The notes under the pieces were generated by a model. That model did not search any database. It saw nothing but the letters and a program-made list of their open reading frames with translations, and was not told the DNA's origin. DNA of 64,000 nt, taken from the NCBI GenBank assembly GCA_024637195.1, contig JAGXFN010000008.1:98557-162556 (forward strand), given 5' to 3'. The translations under genes and the position numbers were made by a program. Below are positions 1-8,234 of the stretch, one piece after another. This stretch comes from Arcobacter sp. (GTDB lineage: Bacteria; Campylobacterota; Campylobacteria; Campylobacterales; Sulfurimonadaceae). Position 1 is the stretch's first letter; each line of letters opens with the position of its first letter.

Positions 1-17
1 TTAAAAAGATCCAGCAT
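1..17 (-). CDS. 5' end of a gene running out of the window
   Basis: An ATG at position 17 on the minus strand is preceded at good spacing by a strong ribosome binding site (AAAGGAG). Only five codons (M-L-D-L-F) are inside the window, so the product cannot be named. It lies 64 bases downstream of ruvX on the same strand and is probably co-transcribed with it. The 64-base gap contains nothing else I can support. Confidence 0.5.
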
Positions 18-81
18 AAGATATCTCCTTTGCGTGTTTAACTCTCTTTATTTTTCATCATCTTCACAACAGTACTGTCCA

Positions 82-486
82 TCACTCACCTATATTTTTA
101 TTGGCACGGATCCAGCGCTCAAGAATAATCTTGGCCGCGAGGGAGTCGATCCGTCCATCTTTTTTCTGCTTCATAAGCCCCTTCATTGACTCCTCCGCTT
201 CAAGCGAAGAATGGCTCTCGTCTTGAAAGTAGACTGCCCCCTTGAAGTCGACCAGGTTCATAAAGTGCGCAACACGGCGGCGCATCTCCTCTTCGCTGCT
301 TCCGCCAATGGGAATACCGATGACGACAGCCTCTGCGCCCCACTCTGCTATAACAGCGCTTACCGCTGCCGCCGCCTGGTCTCTGTTTTTTCGCTCTATA
401 GCAGGAAGCGGCGTCACAAAGTTGACATCGGCTGAATAGGCCAGACCGATGCGTTTAAGCCCCAGGTCGATAGCAATGATCTTCAC
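82..486 (-). CDS. ruvX: RuvX/YqgF Holliday junction resolvase-like nuclease
   Basis: A 134-residue RNase H-fold protein of the YqgF/RuvX family, which acts in pre-16S rRNA 5' processing and has been proposed to resolve Holliday junctions. The first acidic motif (D7 in DLGLKRIG), the middle acidic motif (QDESHSSLEA, 88-97) and the C-terminal acidic helix (IDSLAAKIIL, 113-122) are all present, and the length is normal for the family. Translation starts at a GTG that overlaps the mnmE stop codon (TAGTG), so the two genes are translationally coupled. It is the last complete gene of the rpmH-to-ruvX run. Confidence 0.93.
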   Translation of the reverse strand: MKIIAIDLGLKRIGLAYSADVNFVTPLPAIERKNRDQAAAAVSAVIAEWGAEAVVIGIPIGGSSEEEMRRRVAHFMNLVDFKGAVYFQDESHSSLEAEESMKGLMKQKKDGRIDSLAAKIILERWIRANKNIGE

Positions 487-1832
487 TATTTACCCAGGCA
501 GAAGCTGCCGAACATCTTGTCGAGCATCTCGCTGTGCTCGTAAGGACGGGTAATCGAAGAGATCTCTTTTATCGCCATGTTCATATGGAAAGAAAAAATC
601 TCCAGCTCTTGATCTTGCAAAGGACTCTTCGCCTCCTCTATCTCGCTCAGGGCTTTTTTTACGGCATTGATCTGTCGCGCGGAGATCAACATCATCTCAT
701 CTGAAATATTTTTGCTGTCCATGAGCTTTTCAAGCACATGTATAAGCTCTCGGGCATTCTCTTTGCAGCTGAGTTCTATCGGCGTATAGATCTCTATCGC
801 TTCAGTATCAAACTTGCGGGGAAGGTCTGTCTTGTTGAGCAGGCAGACAATGGATTTTTCTTCTTTGTATTGCTCTATCAACTCGACGATCTTGCTGTCT
901 TCTTCGTCAAAAATACGCGAGCCGTCAAATAAACAGACAACGATATCACTCTGTTCTATCGCTTCAATGCTGCGCTCGATGCCGATGCGCTCTATCTCGT
1001 CATTGGCGTTTCGTATCCCTGCCGTATCAACCATTCGGATCAGGTGTGTCCCTATTTTGACCTCTTCTTCGATCGTGTCTCGTGTTGTACCTGCGATCTC
1101 GGAGACGATGGCGCGTTTGTAGTTGAGCAAGACGTTGAGCAGAGAGCTTTTTCCGACATTTGGCTTGCCAATGATCGCGACCTTGAAGCCCTGCATCAGA
1201 CCTGCACGGCTCTGGCTTGCCTGCAAAGTGTCGCTAAGCTGAAGACGCAGGCCCTCAAGACGTGCAAGTATCTGGTCTATCAGGTCTTGGGGAAGGTCCT
1301 CTTCAGCGTAGTCGATCGTCACTTCAGAATAGGCCAGGATATGCAAAAGCTCATCGCGCACTCCTTCGACATAGCCCTTTAGCTCGCCTTTCATCTGCTT
1401 GGCGAGGATCTTTGCCGCATCTTCGCTTTTGGCTTCGATAAGCTGGGCTATCGCTTCGGCTTCGGTCAGGTCGATGCGCCCGTTAAGAAAGGCCCGCTTT
1501 GAAAACTCGCCCGGTTCAGCCAGACGTGCGCCGGCACTCACAACAGCATTGAGCACCTGCTCCGCTACGATCTTGCCGCCGTGACACTGAAACTCGACAA
1601 TATCTTCCGCCGTAAAACTGTTGGGGCCTTTAAAGTAAAGGACAATCGCCTCGTCTATCAACTCATCTGAAAGATTGTAGAGCGGGGTCAAGGTGGCATG
1701 GCGGGCTTTGAGGTCAGTTTTTTTACAGAGTCTTTTTGCTATAGGGAGGGCATCTTCGCCGCTGAGGCGAATGATGGAGATCGAACCGATACCGTATGCT
1801 GTCGCAACAGCTGCTATTGTATCGCTGTGCAT
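486..1832 (-). CDS. mnmE: tRNA modification GTPase MnmE
   Basis: MnmE (TrmE) works with MnmG to place the (carboxymethyl)aminomethyl group on U34 of certain tRNAs. The 448-residue length is normal. The N-terminal tetrahydrofolate-binding domain is followed by a GTPase domain inserted in a helical domain: G1 GKPNVGKS (222-229), the K-loop TTRD (249-252), G3 DTAG (269-272) and an NKTD G4 motif near 333. The protein ends in the catalytic CLGK (445-448). It lies 6 bases after jag and overlaps the ruvX start. The rnpA-yidC-jag-mnmE order is widespread in bacteria. Confidence 0.97.
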   Translation of the reverse strand: MHSDTIAAVATAYGIGSISIIRLSGEDALPIAKRLCKKTDLKARHATLTPLYNLSDELIDEAIVLYFKGPNSFTAEDIVEFQCHGGKIVAEQVLNAVVSAGARLAEPGEFSKRAFLNGRIDLTEAEAIAQLIEAKSEDAAKILAKQMKGELKGYVEGVRDELLHILAYSEVTIDYAEEDLPQDLIDQILARLEGLRLQLSDTLQASQSRAGLMQGFKVAIIGKPNVGKSSLLNVLLNYKRAIVSEIAGTTRDTIEEEVKIGTHLIRMVDTAGIRNANDEIERIGIERSIEAIEQSDIVVCLFDGSRIFDEEDSKIVELIEQYKEEKSIVCLLNKTDLPRKFDTEAIEIYTPIELSCKENARELIHVLEKLMDSKNISDEMMLISARQINAVKKALSEIEEAKSPLQDQELEIFSFHMNMAIKEISSITRPYEHSEMLDKMFGSFCLGK

Positions 1833-1838
1833 CGTCTA

Positions 1839-2903
1839 CTAATAACTTTCGTTGTTAAAAGAATTCACAATTATAAATTTTGCACCGTCACGCGTTGAAC
1901 GGATGGCGACATACTTGTCAGGATAGGCGGCACGAAGCTCACGAAGCGCGATCTGAACCAAGACACCGTCGAGGATCTTTGTCTGTGCCCGGCCGTCACG
2001 GTCAATGTTGGCATACACTCCCTCAAGGTACTTGCAGATCATCTCTTCTTGGTTTTTCAAGAATTCGGCGATCTCAAGACGAAGCTGGAGCTGGTAACTT
2101 GCATTGATCCAGTTATAGAGCATATATGAGAGCGCTTTGTAGCGGTATCCCTCTTTTCCGATCAATAGTGCCGCGTCCTTGCCTGTGAACTCGATCAGAA
2201 TCGTCTTCTCGTCATACTGGCACACCTTGATCTCGTCGATATCAAAGCAGATATTTTTAAAGAGAAGATCGACTTTATCCTGTATCTCCGCGGCAACCTC
2301 ACTTGGCTTGCAGCTCTCTTCAAAAAAGCTGTCGATTGCCTGTTTTGAAGTTGAAGAAGCGCTGTAAGTGCTTACTAGCTGCTCATGTATTTCATCATGT
2401 GAGGCATCGCAGATCTTAGTCTCTTCTCCGATATAGATCTCTTCATCTTCATCCGCATAAATATCCGAACCGTCATAATCATCTTCTTCTTGGTCAGTCA
2501 CAAAAGATGCCGGCATAATGATCTCGTTATGTGAAAAGTGTACCCGCTTAGCCTCTTTTGGAACCTGCGTTTTTGGCTTTTCATTTCTGGAGACTTTTAT
2601 CGGCTCGGCTTTTGCTCTTGGCTCGGCTTTGAACTGAGGAGGTCTCTTTGTCTGCTCACTCTTGGCAACCGGCTCCGTCTTGACCAAGGGTTCTGCCTTG
2701 CGTTCATACTCCGGTTTTGTCTTCGCTTCTGTCTCTACGACCTTGCATGCAGCAACAATGATCGCCTGTTTTTTAAACATCCCGAACAGTCCGCTTTTTG
2801 GAACTTGGATGACTTCAATATTAAGTTGTGTGATAGAACATGACAATTTTTTAGCGGCCTGGGAATAGGCCCCTTCTAATGTCTCGGCTTCTATTCTAAC
2901 CAT
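1839..2903 (-). CDS. jag: Jag/KhpB-like RNA-binding protein
   Basis: A 354-residue Jag (SpoIIIJ-associated, KhpB) family protein next to yidC, as in many bacteria. Residues 1-50 form the Jag-N domain. A long acidic and KAEP/KTEP-rich linker follows (about 60-180). The C-terminal third has a KH domain (LLIGKEGYRYKAL) and a divergent R3H-like end. KhpB proteins bind RNA and affect cell-wall synthesis in Gram-positive bacteria; the role in Campylobacterota is unclear. The low-complexity linker is longer than in typical Jag proteins. Confidence 0.85.
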   Translation of the reverse strand: MVRIEAETLEGAYSQAAKKLSCSITQLNIEVIQVPKSGLFGMFKKQAIIVAACKVVETEAKTKPEYERKAEPLVKTEPVAKSEQTKRPPQFKAEPRAKAEPIKVSRNEKPKTQVPKEAKRVHFSHNEIIMPASFVTDQEEDDYDGSDIYADEDEEIYIGEETKICDASHDEIHEQLVSTYSASSTSKQAIDSFFEESCKPSEVAAEIQDKVDLLFKNICFDIDEIKVCQYDEKTILIEFTGKDAALLIGKEGYRYKALSYMLYNWINASYQLQLRLEIAEFLKNQEEMICKYLEGVYANIDRDGRAQTKILDGVLVQIALRELRAAYPDKYVAIRSTRDGAKFIIVNSFNNESY

Positions 2904-2906
2904 AAT

Positions 2907-4496
2907 CTATTCCTCTTTTGCCTTCTTGTGGGCTTCGAATTTTTTATTGACTACAAATTGCTGTGCGATAGAAAAAATATTATTTACTGACCAGTACAGA
3001 ACAAGTCCTGCCGGGAATGTTACAAAGAAAAACGTAAAGATAAGTGGTAAAAATTTAAATATCTTTTCTTGCAATGGATCGGTGAAATTGCTTGGCGTAA
3101 TACGCTGCTGATAATACATCGTCGCACCCATCAAAATCGGAAGGATATAGTACGGGTCCATATGTGCCAGATCCGTGATCCAAAGTGCCCACTCAGCACC
3201 TTTTAGTTCTACAGCATTTAATAATACCCTATAAATCGCAAAAAATACAGGAATTTGCAGTAGAAGTGGCAGACATCCGCCTAGAGGATTGGCACCGTGT
3301 TTCTTGTAAAGGTCCATTACTGCGGCATTCATACGCTGCGGGTCACCCTTGTACTTTGCTTGAAGCTCTTTTACTTTTGGTGACACCTCTTTTAGCTTTT
3401 GCATGGAGATCATTCCCTTGAAGGTCAGAGGAAAAAGAACCAAACGGATCATAATCGTCAGCAAGACAATTGCCCAGCCCCAGTTGCCTACAAAACCGTG
3501 CAGGAACATCAGAAGTTGAAAAAGAGGCGCTGCCGCGAAAGTGAACCAGCCATATTCGATCGCATTGACAAGGTCGGGATTGATCGAATGCAAGAGCTTG
3601 TAATCTTTTGGCCCGATGTATCCGTTGAAGGCAAACTCTTTTTTCCCGTCCATGTAGACCACGGGATTGTTCTCGCGATCTTTGTCGATCTTAACGGTAA
3701 TATCTTCGTCAATGCCATAAAATATCGATGCAAAGTATTGTGAAAACGATGAGGCAAGATTGACATTGTTGTACGAAGTTATTCCCTCAGCATCACCATC
3801 TTCTACGATCGTGATCAGGTGATCTCCAGTATCGACCATCGCTCCTTCGACAGTCATCATCTGCTTATCCGAGAAAGTCGGGTGCATGCCCAGATAGACG
3901 AAATAGCGCATATCCTCGCTCAGGGTGATCTTTACATCATAATGGCCGTCGCTGTAAAACTTAAGCGCTTTGGTCACGTTCAGCTGAGAAAGTTTCTGCG
4001 TCAAAACAACAGAGACTGAGCCTTCTGTTATGTTGGCCTCTTTGATATTTGAGGTGTAGGGAGTCTTTATCGCTTCGGCATTGAGGGCCTTGTCGGCGAA
4101 GCGGATGTAGAGAGGTTTTGCACCTGTTTGTGCAACCAGCTTTGCATTTCCTGTTTCTTCATCAAAAAACTTCTTCTCCAGCATCTCTTTTTGAGAGATG
4201 CGCCCCAGAGTGTCTATCGTCAGAACATAGTTGGCGCCTGTCAAGGTCGTCAGGATCGCATCGCTTGTAGATGAAGCCGCTGTAGCAGCGCTGCTTCCAG
4301 ACTCTGGCTCTGAAGCGCCAGAACCAAGTGAGGCCACATCTGTTGAACTCTGCTTGGATGTTGCGGACAGGGAGGTAGCATTTTGGTCCGTTTCAAGCTC
4401 TTTGGGCGGGAATATGGCGGTATAGGCCATAAAAAAAACAAATGATACGGTAAATGCGAGTATTAATCTTTGATTTGAGGTCATTTTTTCTAACAC
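2907..4496 (-). CDS. yidC: Membrane protein insertase YidC
   Basis: YidC inserts and folds inner-membrane proteins, alone or with SecYEG. The 529 residues show the Gram-negative layout: an N-terminal membrane segment (about 9-28), a large periplasmic domain (about 60-330) and a C-terminal five-helix insertase core with the conserved IRLVLFPLT and NPLGGCLPLLLQIP motifs. The GTG start at 4496 overlaps the yidD stop region by 7 bases, which suggests coupled translation. It is followed 4 bases later by jag. Confidence 0.97.
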   Translation of the reverse strand: MLEKMTSNQRLILAFTVSFVFFMAYTAIFPPKELETDQNATSLSATSKQSSTDVASLGSGASEPESGSSAATAASSTSDAILTTLTGANYVLTIDTLGRISQKEMLEKKFFDEETGNAKLVAQTGAKPLYIRFADKALNAEAIKTPYTSNIKEANITEGSVSVVLTQKLSQLNVTKALKFYSDGHYDVKITLSEDMRYFVYLGMHPTFSDKQMMTVEGAMVDTGDHLITIVEDGDAEGITSYNNVNLASSFSQYFASIFYGIDEDITVKIDKDRENNPVVYMDGKKEFAFNGYIGPKDYKLLHSINPDLVNAIEYGWFTFAAAPLFQLLMFLHGFVGNWGWAIVLLTIMIRLVLFPLTFKGMISMQKLKEVSPKVKELQAKYKGDPQRMNAAVMDLYKKHGANPLGGCLPLLLQIPVFFAIYRVLLNAVELKGAEWALWITDLAHMDPYYILPILMGATMYYQQRITPSNFTDPLQEKIFKFLPLIFTFFFVTFPAGLVLYWSVNNIFSIAQQFVVNKKFEAHKKAKEE

Positions 4497-4822
4497 GATC
4501 TGCCTTTGGAGAAGTTTTTAATAATATAGTACTGCTTATCCCCCTTGGGGACGAACCAATATTTAATAGGCGCTATTTTATCTTTTTTAATCTTACAACT
4601 TAGTTTGTTGGTCAGAGGATAGTCAATTCCACCTTTAAAAAGCTGATTGCAACGCAGTATGCGTAAAAAAGATTGAGGAAATGCGATGTAGAGAGGATTG
4701 TTTTCGAATTGCCATCTGGCATATTCAGAACAGGAAGGATAGTAGCGGCAAGAGCCGTACCCGATTAATGTAAAAAATTTTTGATAAATCGTCAATAATT
4801 TAAGAAGAAGTTTTCGAATCAC
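4490..4822 (-). CDS. yidD: Membrane protein insertion efficiency factor YidD
   Basis: A 110-residue YidD-family protein (COG0759) with the conserved signature GYGSCRYYPSCSEYA and the LRILRCNQLFKGGIDYP region. YidD sits at the inner membrane and helps YidC-dependent insertion. The GTG start (4822) lies inside the 3' end of rnpA (23-base overlap), and its end overlaps yidC. The C-terminal tail after the conserved part (about 75-110) is lysine-rich and variable. Confidence 0.93.
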   Translation of the reverse strand: MIRKLLLKLLTIYQKFFTLIGYGSCRYYPSCSEYARWQFENNPLYIAFPQSFLRILRCNQLFKGGIDYPLTNKLSCKIKKDKIAPIKYWFVPKGDKQYYIIKNFSKGRSC

Positions 4823-5147
4823 TAATCAACCCGCCTACTCGCTTAAGGGCTTTTTCGATATCAGCCTTAAGCTCTTCATATGAAGTTTGCCTTATCGGCT
4901 CTTTTGCAACAAAGACATATGTACCGCTGTTCAGTTGCGGAGAAAACTCCAAGAACAGAGCACGCAAACGGCGTTTTGCACGGTTTCTAAAAACCGCGTT
5001 GCCTACTTTTTTGCTGGCTGTGAAGCCTTTTTTATACTCTTTATCTTTAAGATAAAAAAGTACTGAGGACTTGGCGTGCGCCGCTTTACCTCTTTTATAA
5101 ACTAGCTGAAACTCTTTGGGGAGCTTCAGTCGTTCAAAACGGTCTAT
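4800..5147 (-). CDS. rnpA: RNase P protein component, no standard start codon
   Basis: The protein subunit of RNase P, which matures tRNA 5' ends. The frame from 5159 to 4800 encodes a typical RnpA with the RNR signature [16 protein letters not shown] and an N-terminal substrate-groove segment ([10 protein letters not shown]). An in-frame TAA at 5162-5160 closes the frame upstream, and no ATG, GTG or TTG occurs before the conserved core. Candidate starts are ATA at 5147, which overlaps the rpmH stop (GTATAG), and CTG at 5129. I give the ATA start (115 residues). A sequencing error is the alternative. The gene overlaps rpmH at one end and yidD at the other. Confidence 0.88.
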   Translation of the reverse strand: MDRFERLKLPKEFQLVYKRGKAAHAKSSVLFYLKDKEYKKGFTASKKVGNAVFRNRAKRRLRALFLEFSPQLNSGTYVFVAKEPIRQTSYEELKADIEKALKRVGGLISDSKTSS

Positions 5148-5278
5148 ACAGTTAAGCTCTTACGCCCTTTTGCACGGCGTCTATTGATAATTCTACGACC
5201 ATTTTTTGTAGCCATACGTGAACGGAAACCGTGTGTACGTTTGCGCGGTGTAGAATGGGGTTGATAAGTACGTTTCAT
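5144..5278 (-). CDS. rpmH: Ribosomal protein bL34
   Basis: A 44-residue large-subunit protein. It begins [18 protein letters not shown] and ends in the basic [12 protein letters not shown], which is diagnostic for L34. It is the first gene of the rpmH-rnpA-yidD-yidC-jag-mnmE-ruvX run. Its TAG stop overlaps the proposed rnpA start. Confidence 0.98.
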   Translation of the reverse strand: MKRTYQPHSTPRKRTHGFRSRMATKNGRRIINRRRAKGRKSLTV

Positions 5279-5310
5279 ATAAGCGTCCTTCTATAAGTTT
5301 TAATCGTGCA

Positions 5311-5316
5311 ATTGTA
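5311..5316 (-). promoter_or_regulatory. Putative rpmH promoter -10 box
   Basis: On the minus strand TACAAT stands about 33 bases before the rpmH start, giving a short leader. No clear -35 box is present, which is usual for Campylobacterota sigma70 promoters. Upstream, a short AAAAAG/CTTTTT hairpin at about 5363-5378 may weakly terminate transcription from yigZ. Confidence 0.42.
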
Positions 5317-5398
5317 GTTGAATTTTACTTACACCCTTCTTAGTGCTGATGAAATAGTGCTATATTTGCAAAAAGCTCTCTTTTTCAAGCGTCATTTC

Positions 5399-5974
5399 TT
5401 ACCTGCACGCAAAGAGACGCTGGTTTTCACAAAAGAATTCTTCCCACTGCTTCTTTTCTGCGCTTAGCGAATAAACCGCGCCCGTCTCATCAAAACTTTT
5501 TTCCTTTATCTTTATAGCACTCTGCTCCAGCTTGTACTCTATGATGCTTATGTCACTGTAAAGTGCAGCGATCTCATACGTCTGCTCTTTGACGTATGGC
5601 AAAAACTCTCCCTGCGCGACTACAAGATTACACGCATCCGAGTAGGCTCTGACCAGACCTCCCGTACCAAGCTTCGTCCCTCCAAAATAGCGCACGATGA
5701 TCACAGCAGAGTTGATAAGCTCGTTTCCCGCCAACACGGCAAGTGTCGGCTTGCCTGATGTGCCCTTGGGTTCGCCATCATCAGAAGAGTGCTCGACGAT
5801 TTGGTCATACGCATTGATATAGCGCCAGGCAACAACAAAATGGCGTGCCTTCGGATGTTGTGCTTTAAGCAGTGCAAGTACCTCATCATAGCTGCGATAA
5901 GGCACAAGATGAGCGATAAATTTTGACTGTTTCACTTCTAAGGTCTGCACGAGATGCTTTGTAACAAATTTCAT
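5399..5974 (-). CDS. YigZ/IMPACT-family protein
   Basis: A 191-residue member of the YigZ/IMPACT family (UPF0029 domain), whose molecular role in bacteria is uncertain; the eukaryotic IMPACT regulates GCN2. The N-terminal domain carries the family signature with DDGEPKGTSGKP and the downstream VRYFGGTKLGTGGLVRAY. The ATG at 5974 is preferred to an open extension up to 6160, which would run through the promoter and into mutY and shows no conserved sequence. There is no ribosome binding site, and the predicted transcription start coincides with this ATG, so the mRNA may be leaderless. Confidence 0.9.
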   Translation of the reverse strand: MKFVTKHLVQTLEVKQSKFIAHLVPYRSYDEVLALLKAQHPKARHFVVAWRYINAYDQIVEHSSDDGEPKGTSGKPTLAVLAGNELINSAVIIVRYFGGTKLGTGGLVRAYSDACNLVVAQGEFLPYVKEQTYEIAALYSDISIIEYKLEQSAIKIKEKSFDETGAVYSLSAEKKQWEEFFCENQRLFACR

Positions 5975-5977
5975 GAT

Positions 5978-6013
5978 GCAAGTGTAACTAATTAAAAGTT
6001 TTGTTACACTTGC
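5978..6013. promoter_or_regulatory. Mirror-image divergent promoter of yigZ and mutY
   Basis: A perfect 11-base inverted repeat, GCAAGTGTAAC (5978-5988) and GTTACACTTGC (6003-6013), with a 14-base spacer. Each arm contains TACACT, a plausible -10 box: 5986-5981 for yigZ and 6005-6010 for mutY, the latter with an extended TGT. In each case the initiation codon begins exactly 7 bases after the box, where transcription should start. Neither gene has a Shine-Dalgarno sequence. The repeat could instead, or in addition, be an operator. Confidence 0.6.
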
Positions 6014-6016
6014 GGC

Positions 6017-6973
6017 ATGAAAAAAGCCTATGAACTGTTCTATGAGTGGTATAAAAAAAATGGCCGCCATGACCTCCCCTGGCGTCTTAGTGATGATCCC
6101 TACCGGATCTGGGTCAGCGAGATCATGCTTCAGCAGACTCAGGTCAAGACAGTGCTTCAACGGTTCTATTTTCCGTTCTTAGAGGCCTTTCCGACGCTCT
6201 CAGACCTATCTAATGCGACGGAAGACGAGGTGCTGAAAATGTGGGAAGGCTTGGGCTACTACACCCGCGCGCGCAATCTGCACAAGACAGCCAGACTCTG
6301 CGGTGCAGCACTTCCGCAGAGTATCCATGAACTGGTCGCACTTCCCGGGATCGGCAAAAGCACCGCGCATGCTATAGCTGCTTTTGCCTACAAAACGCCT
6401 GTTCCTATTATGGACGCCAATGTAAAACGGATACTCTGCAGGCTCTTCGGACTCAAAAAGCCCGCCGAAAAGCTTTTATGGGAGAAGGCTTATGACTTTT
6501 TTGATGCGCAGCGCCCTTATGATTTTAACCAGGCGATGATGGATTTGGGGGCTTCGCTCTGCACCGCAAAGGCGGCTTTTTGTAGCGAGTGTCCTTTTAC
6601 ATCTTTGTGCAAGGCGGTAGATGATCCACTGGCCTATCCCCAGAAAAAAGTGAAAAAAATCACCCCTGTGCGCCAGAAGCAGATCATCATTCACCGCCAT
6701 CAGGGAAAATTTGCGCTTAAACAAAGAAACACCTCTTTTCTAAACGGCTTGTGGGGATTTAGCGAATACGAAAAAGATGATGTGATCTGCACAACACAGA
6801 AGCTTGGCAAAATAGTTCAGATCTATTCGCATTTTAAACTTGAGGCCGAGGTCCATCTGCATCAGGCCTATATAGAAGAGCATCAGTGGTTTACGGCTGA
6901 AGAGATAAAGGAACTGGCCCTTTCAAAGGCTGATCATAAAGCATTCGCGCTATTAGACATGTCCGAAAAATAG
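6017..6973 (+). CDS. mutY: A/G-specific adenine DNA glycosylase MutY
   Basis: MutY removes adenine mispaired with 8-oxoguanine. Visible features are catalytic E35 in VSEIMLQQTQV, the helix-hairpin-helix LPGIGKSTAHAI (109-120) with catalytic D133, and the [4Fe-4S] cluster cysteines C182, C189, C192 and C198 (CX6CX2CX5C). The C-terminal Nudix-like 8-oxoG recognition domain is short, giving 318 residues against 350 in E. coli. Its 3' end overlaps the convergent gene at 6953 by 21 bases. Confidence 0.96.
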   Translation: MKKAYELFYEWYKKNGRHDLPWRLSDDPYRIWVSEIMLQQTQVKTVLQRFYFPFLEAFPTLSDLSNATEDEVLKMWEGLGYYTRARNLHKTARLCGAALPQSIHELVALPGIGKSTAHAIAAFAYKTPVPIMDANVKRILCRLFGLKKPAEKLLWEKAYDFFDAQRPYDFNQAMMDLGASLCTAKAAFCSECPFTSLCKAVDDPLAYPQKKVKKITPVRQKQIIIHRHQGKFALKQRNTSFLNGLWGFSEYEKDDVICTTQKLGKIVQIYSHFKLEAEVHLHQAYIEEHQWFTAEEIKELALSKADHKAFALLDMSEK

Positions 6974-8143
6974 GTCGATCTTGAAATGGATATTATAGTT
7001 GGGACGGTAATCATGGGCTTCATGATAGTTCACCCCCGGTCCCACCTCATAAAAAAGCCAAGGTTTGAAGATGTTTTCTCTCCAGCTAATCGAAAAAAGA
7101 TAGTTAAAGACTTTGTTTTCTTCTTTTATTACAGGTCCGGCAGGCATGTCTAGTGTTTTCTGATATTGCGTACTCCCGTTAAAACCTAGGACAGCGCTAA
7201 GCCCGCGGTTTTTTCGCGGGCTCCAGAACCATTGGACAAACCCGTCATAATGCATCCCATTCACTCCAGACTGCGTGCCCCGGTCAAGCAAAAGACGCAA
7301 AAATGTATACTCGCTTGTCGGGATGTCAAGATAAAACTCAGTTATCTCGGAAAATTCATCTTCCAAGGAGTAGGTAAAGGTCTGTATCGGCTCAAAGCGG
7401 CACTTCTCAAACTGTTTTTCATAACGGTAACGCGCTCGTGCAAAGGGGTCAATGCCTCTGAAACCGATCGAATACTTTGGCTTAATACCGAATTTTTCTC
7501 TCGAGAAGATGTCCACACCGATCGAGGGGGAGTTTTCTTCGCCGTTTGCCCCAATGTTTTTTGCATTCTCGTCATTAAAATCTTCAATAAAAAGCCTTAA
7601 CCGCTTTTTGCTGCGTCCCAGACCTAAACGTGCGCGAACGGTAAACTCACTCTCATCTGTCGCTAGCGAATTGTATGTTTGTATAAAACTTACACGGACA
7701 TAAGACTTGTCTCTCTCTTCTAAGAGTTTTCGCGTAAGGAAAAACTCATCGATTTCATTGCTCTGAAGAGCTGTTTTCTCATCCGTGTTGGGCAGTTCGG
7801 CTGCACTTTGCTTCTGCTCTGTGCTCTTTTTTTTACTGAGATTTTCATCTGTGATTATTAAGATTTCAGAACTGTTTGTCTCGGGCAACCTTATAGGGAC
7901 ATCGTCCTCCAAGATACTTGAGTTTTCATCTTCTCCAAAATAATCATAAATGCCCAAGATCATACCATCTATGCTCACTCCCCACTCATGAACTTTGCCG
8001 TCAAAATAGTTGTGATAGTCATCAACATAACTGTATGCAGGACTTAGACTTGCATTGTCCTCCAAGGATTCATCGGCATAAAGAACAATAAAGAGGCATA
8101 GGAAAAAGAGAAGTTTCATAAATATAAAATAACTTTTTTTCAT
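6953..8143 (-). CDS. Secreted, probably outer-membrane protein of unknown function
   Basis: 396 residues. The N-terminus (MKKSYFIFMKLLFFLCLFIV then LYADES) looks like a signal peptide; an internal ATG eight codons in is an alternative start. Residues 40-130 are acidic and polar, with a run rich in S, E and N. From about 150 onward, alternating aromatic and polar segments (VRARLGLG, RARYRYEKQF, FVQWFWSP, LFYEVGPGVNYHEA) suggest a beta-barrel. I do not recognise the family. A terminal -FFGHV rather than a final Phe is a mild argument against a classic porin-like barrel. Convergent with mutY. Confidence 0.75.
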   Translation of the reverse strand: MKKSYFIFMKLLFFLCLFIVLYADESLEDNASLSPAYSYVDDYHNYFDGKVHEWGVSIDGMILGIYDYFGEDENSSILEDDVPIRLPETNSSEILIITDENLSKKKSTEQKQSAAELPNTDEKTALQSNEIDEFFLTRKLLEERDKSYVRVSFIQTYNSLATDESEFTVRARLGLGRSKKRLRLFIEDFNDENAKNIGANGEENSPSIGVDIFSREKFGIKPKYSIGFRGIDPFARARYRYEKQFEKCRFEPIQTFTYSLEDEFSEITEFYLDIPTSEYTFLRLLLDRGTQSGVNGMHYDGFVQWFWSPRKNRGLSAVLGFNGSTQYQKTLDMPAGPVIKEENKVFNYLFSISWRENIFKPWLFYEVGPGVNYHEAHDYRPNYNIHFKIDLFFGHV

Positions 8144-8164
8144 GTTGCTTTCGCTTAATCAGGT

Positions 8165-8195
8165 AAAAAGCATGCTTTGCACATACCAGCAAAGC
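8165..8195 (-). terminator. Intrinsic terminator after the ChaN-like gene
   Basis: On the minus strand a perfect GCTTTGC/GCAAAGC stem (8189-8195 with 8174-8180, 8-base loop) is followed within four bases by TTTTT. It sits 40 bases after the stop of the lipoprotein gene. Confidence 0.55.
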
Positions 8196-8234
8196 GTATT
8201 TAGAACGATCAGACTCTTTTTGTCATTTTAAAAG

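Noticed and set aside
2580..2740. KAEP/KTEP-type repeats in jag as a DNA repeat element
   Set aside because: These are imperfect low-complexity protein repeats inside a linker, not a mobile or CRISPR-like repeat.
4800..5278. Programmed frameshift from rpmH into rnpA, or from hemF into the DTW gene
   Set aside because: The needed shifts differ in direction (-1 and +1) and no slippery sequence is seen; fused products would be odd. Non-standard starts or sequence errors are simpler.
5975..6160. N-terminal extension of yigZ up to 6160
   Set aside because: It would run through the divergent promoter into mutY, and the added residues do not look like the family.
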